DNA of 64,000 bases from Cryobacterium tepidiphilum (GCF_003716325.1 NZ_RDSR01000005.1:1-64000), one strand, 5' to 3'; counted from the stretch's first letter, positions 19,135 to 28,164 are shown. The notes: generated by a model not told the origin, from the sequence alone. Made by a program: numbers and translations.

Positions 19135-19161
19135 TTAGCACTCACTGCTCGAGAGTGCCAA
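19135..19161 (-). promoter_or_regulatory. CIRCE element (HrcA operator) over hsp20 promoter
   Basis: TTAGCACTC at 19135-19143, 9 nt, then GAGTGCCAA at 19153-19161. This equals the CIRCE consensus TTAGCACTC-N9-GAGTGCTAA with one mismatch. On the minus strand TTGGCA and TAAATT, 18 nt apart and with a TGC extension before the -10, form the hsp20 promoter inside the element, so HrcA binding would block polymerase. Confidence 0.88.
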
Positions 19162-19231
19162 GCATCTTCGCGAGGATTTTTGCCGCGCCCGACGGGCGCG
19201 ACATCCGCTGCTTATGCCTAGGCTGGGGCGC

Positions 19232-20149
19232 ATGGCACGCTACGTACGCTTTGACCGTTTCGGCGGACCCGAGGTCTTGCACATCCTCGAGGACGAACCG
19301 CCGCAGGCCGGTCCCGGACAGGTGCGGGTGCGGGTGCACGCCGCCGGCCTCAACCCCGTCGACTGGAAGATCATGAAGGGCGGCCCGGCCGCCGCCCAGT
19401 ACCACGGGGTGCCGCCGTGCGGCAACGGCAACGACTTCGCCGGCGTCGTCGACCAGGTCGGCGACGGTGTGACGACGCTGCAGGTGGAGGACGCGGTGCT
19501 GGGCGGCAAGCGGATGTTCGCCCAGGCCGACTACGTCGTCGTCGACGCCGACAGGGTGATCCGCAAGCCGGAGGCACTGGACTTCGACCGGGCGGGTGCG
19601 CTCGACATCGTGGGGCGCACGGCCTGGGCCACGGTTTCGTCGCTGAAGCTGACCGCGCGCGACACCGTGCTGGTCAGTGCCGCCGCCGGTGGCGTGGGCG
19701 TGCTTGCGGCGCAACTCGCCCGCCGTACCGGTGCAACGGTGATCGGCACGGCGAGCCCCGACAATGCCGACTTCCTGCGCAGCCTCGGCGTGATCCCGGT
19801 CGCCTACGGGGAGGGGCTCGTGGACCGGGTGCGGGAGGCCGCGCCGAAGCTCACCGCGGCGCTCGACAACCACGGGCCGGCCACGATCGACGTGGCCCTG
19901 AAGCTCGGCGTTCCCGGGAACCGCATCAACACCATCGCCGCGCGCGGGCACCGCACCGATGCCGGGATCGCCGGTGTCGGGGGAGCCGAGGCGACCCTCG
20001 ACGACCTGGCGCGCGTCGCCGACCTGCTGGCGGACGGCGAGATCGTGCTCCCCATCGACACGGTGTACCCGCTGGAGCGGGTGCGGGAGGCCTACGAACA
20101 TCTCATGCGCGGGCACCTGCGCGGCAAGATCGTGCTCGCCCTGGTCTAG
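19232..20149 (+). CDS. NADP-dependent quinone oxidoreductase-like MDR protein
   Basis: A 305-aa medium-chain dehydrogenase/reductase without structural-zinc cysteines. The N-terminal GroES-like domain (GQVRVRVHAAGLNPVDWKIMKG) is followed by a Rossmann domain with SAAAGGVGVLAAQLARRTGATVIGTAS. Family members reduce quinones or enones with NADPH. The ATG at 19232 is preferred over an upstream in-frame ATG at 19214, because TAGGCT at 19219-19224 forms a -10 box between them. Substrate unknown. Confidence 0.9.
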   Translation: MARYVRFDRFGGPEVLHILEDEPPQAGPGQVRVRVHAAGLNPVDWKIMKGGPAAAQYHGVPPCGNGNDFAGVVDQVGDGVTTLQVEDAVLGGKRMFAQADYVVVDADRVIRKPEALDFDRAGALDIVGRTAWATVSSLKLTARDTVLVSAAAGGVGVLAAQLARRTGATVIGTASPDNADFLRSLGVIPVAYGEGLVDRVREAAPKLTAALDNHGPATIDVALKLGVPGNRINTIAARGHRTDAGIAGVGGAEATLDDLARVADLLADGEIVLPIDTVYPLERVREAYEHLMRGHLRGKIVLALV

Positions 20150-20221
20150 ACCGTCGAGGCGGGGCTTTCGAACTTCGATAGCATGTCACTTCCGGGTTGG
20201 CGTCGATGGGATGTGTCGAAA

Positions 20222-21007
20222 GTGGCTGAAGTTGTCATCGTGCAGGACGAGTCCGAGGCCGGCGACCTGATCGCCGGTTCGATCCTGTCGTTGATCGAAG
20301 GTCGTCCGGATGCCGTGCTCGGCCTCGCGACCGGCTCGACTCCGCTGCCGGTCTACCGCGCACTGGCGCGGCGCGTGGCGCAGGAACAGCTGGACGTCTC
20401 GAGGGTTCGCGGCTTCGCCCTGGACGAGTATGTCGGCCTGCCCGCCGGGCATCCCGAGAGCTATCGGTCGGTCATCATGCGCGAGGTCGTCGAGCCGCTG
20501 GGCCTCACCCCGTCGCGAATCCACGTGCCGAACGGCGACCTCGCAACCATCCAGACCGCCAGCGACGAGTATGAGGATGCGATCATCGCTGCGGGTGGAG
20601 TGGACCTCCAGATCCTCGGAATCGGCCGAAGCGGGCACATCGGATTCAACGAGCCCGGGTCGTCCTTCGCGTCCCTCACCCGGGTGAAGACGCTCACGGA
20701 GAGCACACGGGCCGACAATGCGCGGTTCTTCGACTCGCCCGACGACGTGCCCATGCACTGCATCACCCAGGGTCTCGGCACCATCCTGCGCGCACGCCAC
20801 CTAGTGCTGCTGGCCTTCGGCTCGGCAAAGGCCCACGCGGTGGCGGCGGCCGTTGAGGGGCCCGTCACCGCCAGCCAGCCGGGGTCGGCCATTCAGCTGC
20901 ACCCCCACGTGACGGTCGTCATCGACGAGGCCGCCGCCAGCGAGCTCACGAACACGGCGTACTACCGCCATGTGTGGGCGAACAAGCCGGCGTGGCAGGG
21001 CCTGTAG
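20222..21007 (+). CDS. nagB: Glucosamine-6-phosphate deaminase NagB
   Basis: A 261-aa enzyme converting glucosamine-6-phosphate to fructose-6-phosphate and ammonia. Motifs are GLATGSTPLPVY, FALDEYVGL with the catalytic aspartate, and GIGRSGHIGFNEPGSS. The residue equivalent to E. coli Asp141 is serine here; relatives carry asparagine or aspartate there. GTG 20222 gives a standard N-terminus; GTG 20213 and ATG 20183 are alternatives, but a TAGCAT -10 at 20179 makes 20183 unlikely. It converges with nagA and completes GlcNAc-6-phosphate use, which links it to MurQ/AnmK at 43-45 kb. Confidence 0.92.
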   Translation: MAEVVIVQDESEAGDLIAGSILSLIEGRPDAVLGLATGSTPLPVYRALARRVAQEQLDVSRVRGFALDEYVGLPAGHPESYRSVIMREVVEPLGLTPSRIHVPNGDLATIQTASDEYEDAIIAAGGVDLQILGIGRSGHIGFNEPGSSFASLTRVKTLTESTRADNARFFDSPDDVPMHCITQGLGTILRARHLVLLAFGSAKAHAVAAAVEGPVTASQPGSAIQLHPHVTVVIDEAAASELTNTAYYRHVWANKPAWQGL

Positions 21008-21037
21008 CCCGTCCTTCCGGCGCGTGCGGCTCTCGGG

Positions 21038-22231
21038 TCAGCGGAGGCGGCGACCCGCGGTGATGACCGCCTCGACGGTCAGCGCGGGGCCCAGCAGCAC
21101 CAGGTCGGCGGCGAACCCCGGATCCAGCCGGCCCAGGTCACCGGCGCGGCCCACCGCACGGGCGGGGGTCTCGGTGAGCGCCGTCACGGCATTCTCGATA
21201 CTCACGCCGGCTTCCGTCACGGCACGGCGGAGTGCGGCATCCAGCGTGAGCGTGGAGCCGGCGATCGTGTCGCCGCCGGTGAGCCGGGCGACACCGTCGG
21301 CGACCGTCAGCGACAGGCTGCCCAGCGTGTAGGGGCCGTCCGCCGCACCGGTGGCCGCCATGGCGTCGGTGACAAGGGCCACCCGACCGGGCGCGCCGGC
21401 GAAGGCCAGCCGGACGACGTCGGGGTGGACGTGCACGCCGTCGTTGATGACTTCAAGGGTGACGTGGGAGGCGTGCATGGCGGCAGCGACCGGCCCGGGC
21501 GCGCGGTGGTGGATCCCGCGCATGCCGTTGAAGGCATGCGTCAGGATCGAGGCGCCCCGGTCGAACGCCGCCAGGGCGGTCGCGTAGTCGGCGGCGCTGT
21601 GCCCGACGGCCACCGCGACCCCGGCCTCCACGAGTGTGTCGATCGCCTGACCGGCTCCGGGCAGCTCCGGGGCGAGCGTGACCTGCCGCAGGTGTCCTCC
21701 GCCGGCGCTGAGGAGCCGGTCGATCGACGCGGCATCGGGCGCGCGCAGCAGGGTGGGATCGTGCGCGCCCCGGAACGCGTGGTCGAGGAACGGTCCCTCG
21801 AGGTGGGCGCCCAGGATCAGCGGGTCTGCCGTCGCCGCGGCCGCCGCGGCCGCCAGGCGTTCCTCGAGGTCCGACTGCCCGGCGGTCACGAGCGAGAGCA
21901 CGGTGCGGGTGGCGCCATGGCGGCGATGCACCGCGAGGGCGGTCGCGATCGCGTCGCCGCCTTCGTCGAACGCGGCGCCCCCGGCACCGTGACAGTGGAT
22001 GTCGATGAATCCGGGGGTGAGCCAGCGCCCGGCGGCGTCGATGACGAGACCGTCGTCGGATTGTCCCGGCCGGGCATCCGTGGCGGAACCGGCCGACGGG
22101 CGGGACGCCCAGCCATCGCCCACGCCGGTGGCCGAAACCACGCCGCCCTCGAAGGCGACCCAGGCGTTTTGCGTGATCGTGCCGCCGGAAACCAGGCGGG
22201 CCGAGTGGACAACGCCGGCGGAGAAGGTCAT
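21038..22231 (-). CDS. nagA: N-acetylglucosamine-6-phosphate deacetylase NagA
   Basis: A 397-aa amidohydrolase removing acetate from GlcNAc-6-phosphate. Metal and substrate motifs are IDIHCHGAGG, GAHLEGPFL, VGHSAADY, THAFNGM and LVTDAMAATG. Length fits the family. ATG 22231 is preceded by a TATTCT box ending 6 nt upstream, so the mRNA is predicted to be leaderless. Although it pairs functionally with nagB, the two genes are convergent rather than in one operon. It should supply glucosamine-6-phosphate from both chitin-type sugars and recycled murein. Confidence 0.95.
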   Translation of the reverse strand: MTFSAGVVHSARLVSGGTITQNAWVAFEGGVVSATGVGDGWASRPSAGSATDARPGQSDDGLVIDAAGRWLTPGFIDIHCHGAGGAAFDEGGDAIATALAVHRRHGATRTVLSLVTAGQSDLEERLAAAAAAATADPLILGAHLEGPFLDHAFRGAHDPTLLRAPDAASIDRLLSAGGGHLRQVTLAPELPGAGQAIDTLVEAGVAVAVGHSAADYATALAAFDRGASILTHAFNGMRGIHHRAPGPVAAAMHASHVTLEVINDGVHVHPDVVRLAFAGAPGRVALVTDAMAATGAADGPYTLGSLSLTVADGVARLTGGDTIAGSTLTLDAALRRAVTEAGVSIENAVTALTETPARAVGRAGDLGRLDPGFAADLVLLGPALTVEAVITAGRRLR

Positions 22232-22323
22232 GAAGCGAGAATAACGTCGATTCCCGCGCCCCCATCGACGCACGCTCCTGCGACGTTCGGGTTTTTGAAA
22301 GGTACCCGTGGGAGGGTGGCGGT

Positions 22324-23160
22324 GTGCGACTCGCCCTGACCCTCACCGTGCTCAAGTTCGTGGGCTCGGCCGCCATCGCGGCGGTGGGCTTTGCCGTGCT
22401 GTACCTCGTGTTCGTGCGCACCCACGGCGGACAGCTGGTGGACCAGCTCGCCTTCAACGGCGCGGATGTGGGGGAGCGGAGCGTCGCCCCGGTCGCCAAT
22501 GCGCTGCTCGACGCGGTGCCGGCCGTCGCCGGGTTCGTCGGGCTGGTGCTCACCGTCGTCATCACGATCGCGCGGCGCAACTGGGGGACCGCGCTCGTCG
22601 CCATCGGGGCAGCCGGGGCCGCCGCCCTCACCACCCAGCTGCTGAAACTCGTGTTCCTCGACCGTCCCGACTTGCAGGTCGATGGCTACGCCGACAACTC
22701 ATTCCCCTCCGGGCACACGACAGTCGCGGCCGCCTCGGCGCTTGCCGTGTTCCTCGTCTCCAGCCCATCGACCCGCGCCCGCGTGGCCGGCTGGGGCACG
22801 CTCTTCACCATCCTGGCCGGCCTCTCCACGCTGGCCAACGGATGGCATCGGCCGAGCGACGCCATCGCGGCGCTGCTGGTCGTGGCCTTCTGGGGCTGCC
22901 TCGCCGGCGCGGTGATCACGCTCATGCGGCCGTCCGCCGTGACCGCCGCGGCGCCTGGACCGCGCACCACCGGGCGCTGGTGGATCGTGGTCCCCTTCCT
23001 CGTGGTCACGACCATCGCGTTCCTGATCACCTACCTCGGCGCCCGCAGCGACCAATCGGTCGTCGGCCTCATCGCGTACATCGGTGGCGCCGCCGCCATC
23101 GTGACCGCCGGCTGCGCGCTCGCGCTCCTGGCCACCCGCACGTTCGCGCGACTGCCCTGA
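22324..23160 (+). CDS. PAP2-superfamily phosphatase
   Basis: A 278-aa membrane protein with several transmembrane helices and the three PAP2 motifs: KLVFLDRP, SFPSGHTT and GWHRPSD. PAP2 enzymes dephosphorylate lipid phosphates such as phosphatidate or undecaprenyl diphosphate at the membrane surface. The GTG at 22324 has GGAGGG upstream. It is separated from the PKS operon by about 70 nt with its own promoter, so a functional link is not assumed. Confidence 0.92.
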   Translation: MRLALTLTVLKFVGSAAIAAVGFAVLYLVFVRTHGGQLVDQLAFNGADVGERSVAPVANALLDAVPAVAGFVGLVLTVVITIARRNWGTALVAIGAAGAAALTTQLLKLVFLDRPDLQVDGYADNSFPSGHTTVAAASALAVFLVSSPSTRARVAGWGTLFTILAGLSTLANGWHRPSDAIAALLVVAFWGCLAGAVITLMRPSAVTAAAPGPRTTGRWWIVVPFLVVTTIAFLITYLGARSDQSVVGLIAYIGGAAAIVTAGCALALLATRTFARLP

Positions 23161-23228
23161 CCGCCGCCCGGCTGCGGATCGGCCGAGAAGGACTGTTGCG
23201 CCGGTGAGCGGCATGAAACACTGTGCCC

Positions 23229-24494
23229 ATGCCCGCCACGCCAGTCCCCGTCACCCTCCGCTCCCTGCAGACCGCGGTCCCGCATACCGTGCTCGTGCAA
23301 GACGAGGTGCGGGACGTCTTCGCCGGGCAGCCAGGGCTCAGCCGACTGGCGCAGCGGCTGGTCTCCACCTCCTTCAACGCGTCGGGCATCGACACGCGTT
23401 ACACGGTCATCGACGAGCTCAACCTCAACGACACATCCGCTGACCCGCGGTTCTTCGACGCGAAGACCGGTGAACTGCTGGCGCCGAGCACGCGGGTGCG
23501 CAACGAGCTCTACATCACCGAGGCCACGAAGCTCTACGTCGAAGCGGGCCGCCGCGCCCTCGAGGCCTGCCCCGGTGTGACCGCGGCGGACATCACCCAC
23601 GTCGTCACCGTCTCCTGCACCGGCTTCTACGCGCCGGGCCCGGACTACATGCTCGTGCGGGAGCTCGGACTCGCGCCCTCCACCCAGCGGTACCACCTGG
23701 GATTCATGGGCTGCTACGCGTCGATGCCGGCCCTCCGCACGGCCAAGCAGTTCGTGCAGGCCGACCCAGACGCCGTCGTGCTCGTCGTGAGCGCTGAGCT
23801 CTGCTCGCTGCACCTGCGCACCTCGAGCGACCCGGAAACGATCGTCGCCTCGTCGCTCTTCGGCGACGGCGCCGCCGCGGGGATCGTGAGCGCCCGGCCA
23901 CCGCAGCCGGGTGAGACCGCCCTCACCCTCGACGGGTTCCAGACCCTGATCACCCCGGTGGGCGAGGGCGACATGGCGTGGAAGATCGGCGACGAGGGGT
24001 TCGAGATGATCCTCAGCACCTACGTGCCGCACATCATCGACGAGCACATCGAGTCGGCGCTCGCCCCGCTGCTGGCGGCCGACGCCGAACTGCAGGAGCT
24101 CGTGTCACCCGACGGCGCACTCCGCCGGGGTGCCGGTGCGGCGGCCGGCGCAGAGCAGGCGCTGCCGGGCGGCCCGGTTCCGGCGCGGGAGGCGGCATCC
24201 GTTGCGGTGCTCGCGCCGCCGCTCGACCGGGCCATCGCGCACTGGGCGATCCACCCCGGGGGCCGCAGCATCCTCGACAAGACCGAGGCGAAGCTCGGCC
24301 TGAGCGAGGAGCAGCTGCGGCCGTCGCGCGAGACGCTACGCCGGTACGGCAACATGTCGAGCGCCACGATCCTGTTCGTGCTCAAGGAGATCCTCGAGAA
24401 TCCGTCGGCGCAGGACGCCGAGCGGGTGTGCGCGATGGCGTTCGGCCCCGGGCTCACCGTCGAGTCGGGGCTCATGAGCGTGACCCGCGGCTAA
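23229..24494 (+). CDS. Type III polyketide synthase (alkylresorcinol/alkylpyrone synthase-like)
   Basis: A 421-aa chalcone-synthase-fold enzyme. The Cys-His-Asn triad is visible: C at about residue 162 (FMGCYASM), H in AHWAIHPGG and N in RYGNMSSATI. Such enzymes condense malonyl-CoA onto a starter acyl group. It heads a three-gene operon with a methyltransferase and a FAD monooxygenase, the same order as Streptomyces griseus srsABC, which makes phenolic lipids; that product is inferred. A degenerate extended -10 (TGA then AACACT) ends 6 nt before ATG 23229, preferred over the in-frame GTG at 23223. Confidence 0.92.
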   Translation: MPATPVPVTLRSLQTAVPHTVLVQDEVRDVFAGQPGLSRLAQRLVSTSFNASGIDTRYTVIDELNLNDTSADPRFFDAKTGELLAPSTRVRNELYITEATKLYVEAGRRALEACPGVTAADITHVVTVSCTGFYAPGPDYMLVRELGLAPSTQRYHLGFMGCYASMPALRTAKQFVQADPDAVVLVVSAELCSLHLRTSSDPETIVASSLFGDGAAAGIVSARPPQPGETALTLDGFQTLITPVGEGDMAWKIGDEGFEMILSTYVPHIIDEHIESALAPLLAADAELQELVSPDGALRRGAGAAAGAEQALPGGPVPAREAASVAVLAPPLDRAIAHWAIHPGGRSILDKTEAKLGLSEEQLRPSRETLRRYGNMSSATILFVLKEILENPSAQDAERVCAMAFGPGLTVESGLMSVTRG

Positions 24495-24498
24495 GCGG

Positions 24499-25335
24499 AT
24501 GGGCACGGACGCGAAGGCGGCGGGGCACCGGCCGGCCGGCCGGGTGCCGCTCCGGCGCGCGCTCGCATCGCTCGGGGAGCGCGCGGACGACGCCCGCGAG
24601 GCGATGGACGCGGCCGACTGCGACCCGGCGATGCTCGCCCGCACCTACGCGCAGTTCCGGTACGTGAATCCGTTCGTTTCGGGGTGGCGGGGGATGTACC
24701 GGCGCGAGATCCGCCCATTGCTCTCGCCGCGGCATCCGCTGACCCTGCTCGACGTCGGTTCCGGCGGCGGCGACGTCTCCCGCTCGCTTGCCGCGTGGGC
24801 GGCGCGGGACGGCCTGCGCCTCGAGGTGACCGGCATCGACCCGGACGCGCGGGCGCACGCCTTCGCGTCGAGCCTGCCGCCGATGCCGGGGCTGTCGTTC
24901 CGGCGGGCGCTCAGCTCCGACCTCGTCGCGGAGGGCGCCCGCTTCGACTTCGTCGTGTCGAACCACGTGCTGCACCACCTCACACCCCAGGAGCTCGGCG
25001 GGCTGCTGTACGACTCGGAGCGGCTCTGCACCGCCCGGGTGCTGCACGCCGACATCGCGCGCAGCCGGTTCGCGTACCTCGGGTTCGGGCTGGCGACGGC
25101 GCCGTTCTTCCGCGGCTCCTTCATTCGGGACGACGGGCTCATCTCCATCCGCCGCAGCTACGCGCCGGAGGAGCTGCGCGCCGTGCTGCCGCCTGGCTGG
25201 TGGGTGGAGGCGGGGTCGCCCTCGCGGCTGGTGCTGCGCTGGGATGCGCCGGCGGTCGGCGCTGCCGCTGCCGCTGGTGCCGACGCCGGTGCCGCTGCCG
25301 GAGCCGGTGCCGACACGACGGTGACGGATGCCTGA
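24499..25335 (+). CDS. SAM-dependent methyltransferase of PKS operon
   Basis: A 278-aa class I methyltransferase with the SAM site LLDVGSGGGDVSRSL and a FDFVVSNHVLHHL segment. In srs-type operons the equivalent enzyme O-methylates the resorcinol ring; a similar job is likely. An odd feature is the C-terminal tail of about 25 residues made almost only of Ala, Gly and Asp (AAAAAGADAGAAAGAGAD), encoded by a GC-rich near-repeat at about 25258-25318 and probably unstructured. It starts 4 nt after the PKS stop and overlaps the monooxygenase by 8 nt. Confidence 0.88.
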   Translation: MGTDAKAAGHRPAGRVPLRRALASLGERADDAREAMDAADCDPAMLARTYAQFRYVNPFVSGWRGMYRREIRPLLSPRHPLTLLDVGSGGGDVSRSLAAWAARDGLRLEVTGIDPDARAHAFASSLPPMPGLSFRRALSSDLVAEGARFDFVVSNHVLHHLTPQELGGLLYDSERLCTARVLHADIARSRFAYLGFGLATAPFFRGSFIRDDGLISIRRSYAPEELRAVLPPGWWVEAGSPSRLVLRWDAPAVGAAAAAGADAGAAAGAGADTTVTDA

Positions 25336-26467
25336 CGTCGCGATCGTCGGCGGGGGACCGGTCGGCGTGTTCCTGGCCTGCCTGCTCGCCGCGCGGAACG
25401 TGGACGTGGAGGTGTACGAACGGCGCACGGAGCCGTCGATGCGGGCGCGGGCCATCGGCATCCACCCGCCGTCGCTCGCGGCGCTGGCCGAGGCCGGGGT
25501 CGCCGACGCCGTGATCGCCGGCGCCGTGCGCATCGTGGACGGCGCCGTGTTCTGCGACGGCGCGCGGCTTGGCGGGCTGTCGTTCGAGGAGGTGTTTCCG
25601 CGCTACCCGTTCGTGGCCGCGCTGCCGCAGTACGAGACGGAGGCGCTGCTGCGCGCCCGGTTCGACGAGCTGCGGCCGGGCGCCTTCCACAGCGGATGCG
25701 ACGTGACCGGCGTGCGTGAGACGGGGGACGGCGCCGAGATCACGATGACGGGCCAGGCGCCCGTGCGCGCCCGGTGGGTAGTGGGCGCAGACGGCACCCG
25801 GAGCGTGGTGCGCGCCGCGGCCGGTCTGGTGGGGCGCCGGCGTGGGGCGGCCGGCAGCTACCTGATGGCGGACTTCCCCGACCCGGCAGATGCCGAGGGC
25901 GGCGCCGCGAGCGCGCTGCTCTACTTCGAGCGCGGGGGCGTCGTCGAGTCGTTCCCGCTGCCCGGCGGACGGCGGAGGTGGGTGGCGAAGACCGACCGCC
26001 TGCTCACCGACGCGTCGACCGCCGACCTGGCCCGCATCATCCGTTCGCGCACCGGTGTCGAGCTGGGGGAGTCGGTCGATGCGCCGAGCCCGTTCGTGGC
26101 CCGGCAGCACCTGGTCGAACGGATGGCCGTCGGGAGCGTGGTGCTGGTGGGAGACGCGGCGCACGAGATCAGCCCGATCGGCGGACAGGGCATGAACCTC
26201 GGCTGGCTCGACGCGCTGGCGCTCGCGCCGGTACTGGAGGAAGCGGTGCGCGATCCGCTCGGCGCGGAGGCGGCGCTCGCCGCGTTCGACGTGCGACGGC
26301 GGCGTGCCGCCCGGGTGGCGGCCGCGCAGGCGGGGTTCAACATGTGGATGGGCCGGTCGGTGTCGGGCGTGTCACTGGCCGTTCGCAACGGATTGGTGCG
26401 TGTGCTGGCCGGCCCGCTGACCCGGCCGCTGCTCGCCCGCGCCTTCACCATGCGCTGGCTGCAGTAG
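25328..26467 (+). CDS. FAD-dependent monooxygenase of PKS operon
   Basis: A 379-aa aromatic hydroxylase-type flavoprotein. The FAD-binding GxGxxG is in AIVGGGPVGVFLACLLA, a WVVGADGTRS (DG) motif follows, and a GDAAHEISPIGGQGMNLG motif binds the riboflavin moiety. It resembles SrsC, which hydroxylates the methylated resorcinol to a quinone/hydroquinone. The overlap with the methyltransferase gene indicates coupled translation. Product assignment is inferred from gene order. Confidence 0.9.
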   Translation: MPDVAIVGGGPVGVFLACLLAARNVDVEVYERRTEPSMRARAIGIHPPSLAALAEAGVADAVIAGAVRIVDGAVFCDGARLGGLSFEEVFPRYPFVAALPQYETEALLRARFDELRPGAFHSGCDVTGVRETGDGAEITMTGQAPVRARWVVGADGTRSVVRAAAGLVGRRRGAAGSYLMADFPDPADAEGGAASALLYFERGGVVESFPLPGGRRRWVAKTDRLLTDASTADLARIIRSRTGVELGESVDAPSPFVARQHLVERMAVGSVVLVGDAAHEISPIGGQGMNLGWLDALALAPVLEEAVRDPLGAEAALAAFDVRRRRAARVAAAQAGFNMWMGRSVSGVSLAVRNGLVRVLAGPLTRPLLARAFTMRWLQ

Positions 26468-26535
26468 CTGCCGCGCACGCTCGCATCCGCGCTCTGTTCG
26501 GCCGCCTGACCACGCATCGGCGGATCGCGCCCGCC

Positions 26536-26569
26536 GGAGCGGTAGCGCTCCGCCGAACGGACGTCGTGC
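26536..26569. repeat. Intergenic repeat, copy 2
   Basis: A 34-bp stretch with 28 of 34 positions identical to 17447-17480. Its first 16 bases fold into a perfect hairpin (GGAGCG, GTAG, CGCTCC). It sits between the PKS operon and the next gene. No other feature explains these bases. Confidence 0.4.
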
Positions 26570-26619
26570 GCGGGGATCGTGGACGCCGGGTGCCGGAATC
26601 GATTGTGGAGAATGGAGGG

Positions 26620-28164
26620 GTGGACTCTGAACTGATCGGCCGACTTCGCTCCGACCTCACCGCCGCCGGATTCTCGGTCGCCGCGCTCACCGGGCTGTGG
26701 GGCGTCGACGCGGATGCCGCGCTGCACCGCAACCAGCGGGTTCCGGCGCTGCGGGCGCTCGCGGCGCTGCGGGAGTCGCTCGGTCGCGCTGTGCCGTCGG
26801 CGACGCTCGCCCGGCTCTTCGTGCTCGGCCTGCCCGTGGCACGCGAGGAGCTCGCCGAGGCGCTGCCGACCCTCGGCGTCGACGGGGCCGGACAGCTGGG
26901 GCTCGTCGCCGCCGACGCGACGGCCGCCCAGGTGCGCCCGCTGCTCGACCTTCGCCCGTACAGCTTCATCGACGCGCACGGCGCCAGCAGCTGGTGGATC
27001 GCGTCTGACCTCGGCGAACTCGCGCTGGGGCATCCGCTGGGCGAAAGCCACGTGCTGGGCGTCGGTGGCGCGTCGGTCACGCTCAGCGGCCTGCTCATGC
27101 CGATCGAGGTCGAGCGGGCGCTCGACCTCGGCACCGGATGCGGGATCCAGGCCATGCACGCCGCCCGCAACGGCCGCCGCGTGGTCGCCACCGACATCTC
27201 GGAGCGGGCGCTCGAGCTGGCCGCGCTCAACGCCGAGTTGAACGGCATCCGCAGCATCGAATTCCGTCTCGGCAGCCTGTTCGAACCGGTCGCGGGGGAG
27301 CGCTTCGACCACATCATCTCGAACCCGCCGTTCGTCATCACGCCGCGCGCCGAGGGCGTGCCGGCGTATGAGTACCGCGACGGCGGCATGGTGGGCGACG
27401 GCCTGGTCGAGGCGGTGATCCGCGGTATCCCGGAGCATCTCACCGCCGACGGGGTCGCACAACTGCTCGGCAACTGGGAGTACCGCGGCGACGGCGACGC
27501 CTTCGACCGCATGCGCTCCTGGCTCGATGACTCGCTCGACGCGTGGATCATCGAGCGCGAGGTTCAGCAGCCGTCGGAGTACGCGGAGACGTGGATTCGC
27601 GACGGCGGCACCCGCCCCGGCACGCCGGAGTTCGACCGGCTGTACGCGTCGTGGCTCGACGACTTCGCCGCGCGCGGCGTGAACCGGGTGGGATTCGGCT
27701 ATATGCTGCTGCGCCGGCGCCCCGCGCACGCCACGACGCCGCCGCTTCGCCGGTTCGAGCGCCTGCACGGTTCCCTCGGCCAGAACAACGCCGGGCTCGG
27801 CAGCCACCTGGCCGACTCGCTCGGTGCCTGGGACTGGCAGGCGGCAACGGATGACGCCTCCCTGCTGGCGGCGCACCTCACCGTCGCGCCCGACGTGACG
27901 GAGGAACGCCACTACTGGCCGGGGGCGAGCGACCCCACTCTGATGACCCTGCACCAGGGCGGCGGGTTCGGCCGGTCGGTGCAGCTCGACACCGCGCTCG
28001 CGGCGCTCGTCGGCGCCTCTGACGGCGAACTCTCCGTGGGCGCGATCATCGCCGCGCTTGCGCAGCTGCTCGACGCCTCCGTCGCCGATCTCACGGCGGC
28101 GCTCCTGCCGGCGGTGCGCGACCTCGTGACCGACGGCTTCCTGCGGCCGCCGGGTCTCTCCTGA
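26620..28164 (+). CDS. Class I methyltransferase with HemK-like NPPF motif (DUF7059/DUF7782 type)
   Basis: A 514-aa protein. An N-terminal domain of about 150 residues precedes a SAM-binding core (ALDLGTGCGIQAMHAARNG), and SNPPFVITPR is the catalytic NPPF/Y motif typical of N-methyltransferases such as PrmC or rRNA-modifying enzymes. A further C-terminal domain of about 170 residues follows. The GTG at 26620 lies just after a GGAGGGG sequence; the longer open frame has no start support. The substrate (protein or RNA) is unknown. Confidence 0.88.
   Translation: MDSELIGRLRSDLTAAGFSVAALTGLWGVDADAALHRNQRVPALRALAALRESLGRAVPSATLARLFVLGLPVAREELAEALPTLGVDGAGQLGLVAADATAAQVRPLLDLRPYSFIDAHGASSWWIASDLGELALGHPLGESHVLGVGGASVTLSGLLMPIEVERALDLGTGCGIQAMHAARNGRRVVATDISERALELAALNAELNGIRSIEFRLGSLFEPVAGERFDHIISNPPFVITPRAEGVPAYEYRDGGMVGDGLVEAVIRGIPEHLTADGVAQLLGNWEYRGDGDAFDRMRSWLDDSLDAWIIEREVQQPSEYAETWIRDGGTRPGTPEFDRLYASWLDDFAARGVNRVGFGYMLLRRRPAHATTPPLRRFERLHGSLGQNNAGLGSHLADSLGAWDWQAATDDASLLAAHLTVAPDVTEERHYWPGASDPTLMTLHQGGGFGRSVQLDTALAALVGASDGELSVGAIIAALAQLLDASVADLTAALLPAVRDLVTDGFLRPPGLS

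Noticed and set aside
25255-25320. GC-rich imperfect repeat as a tandem-repeat locus or recombination hot spot
   Set aside because: It codes in frame for an Ala/Gly/Asp tail of the methyltransferase and the repeat units are too irregular.
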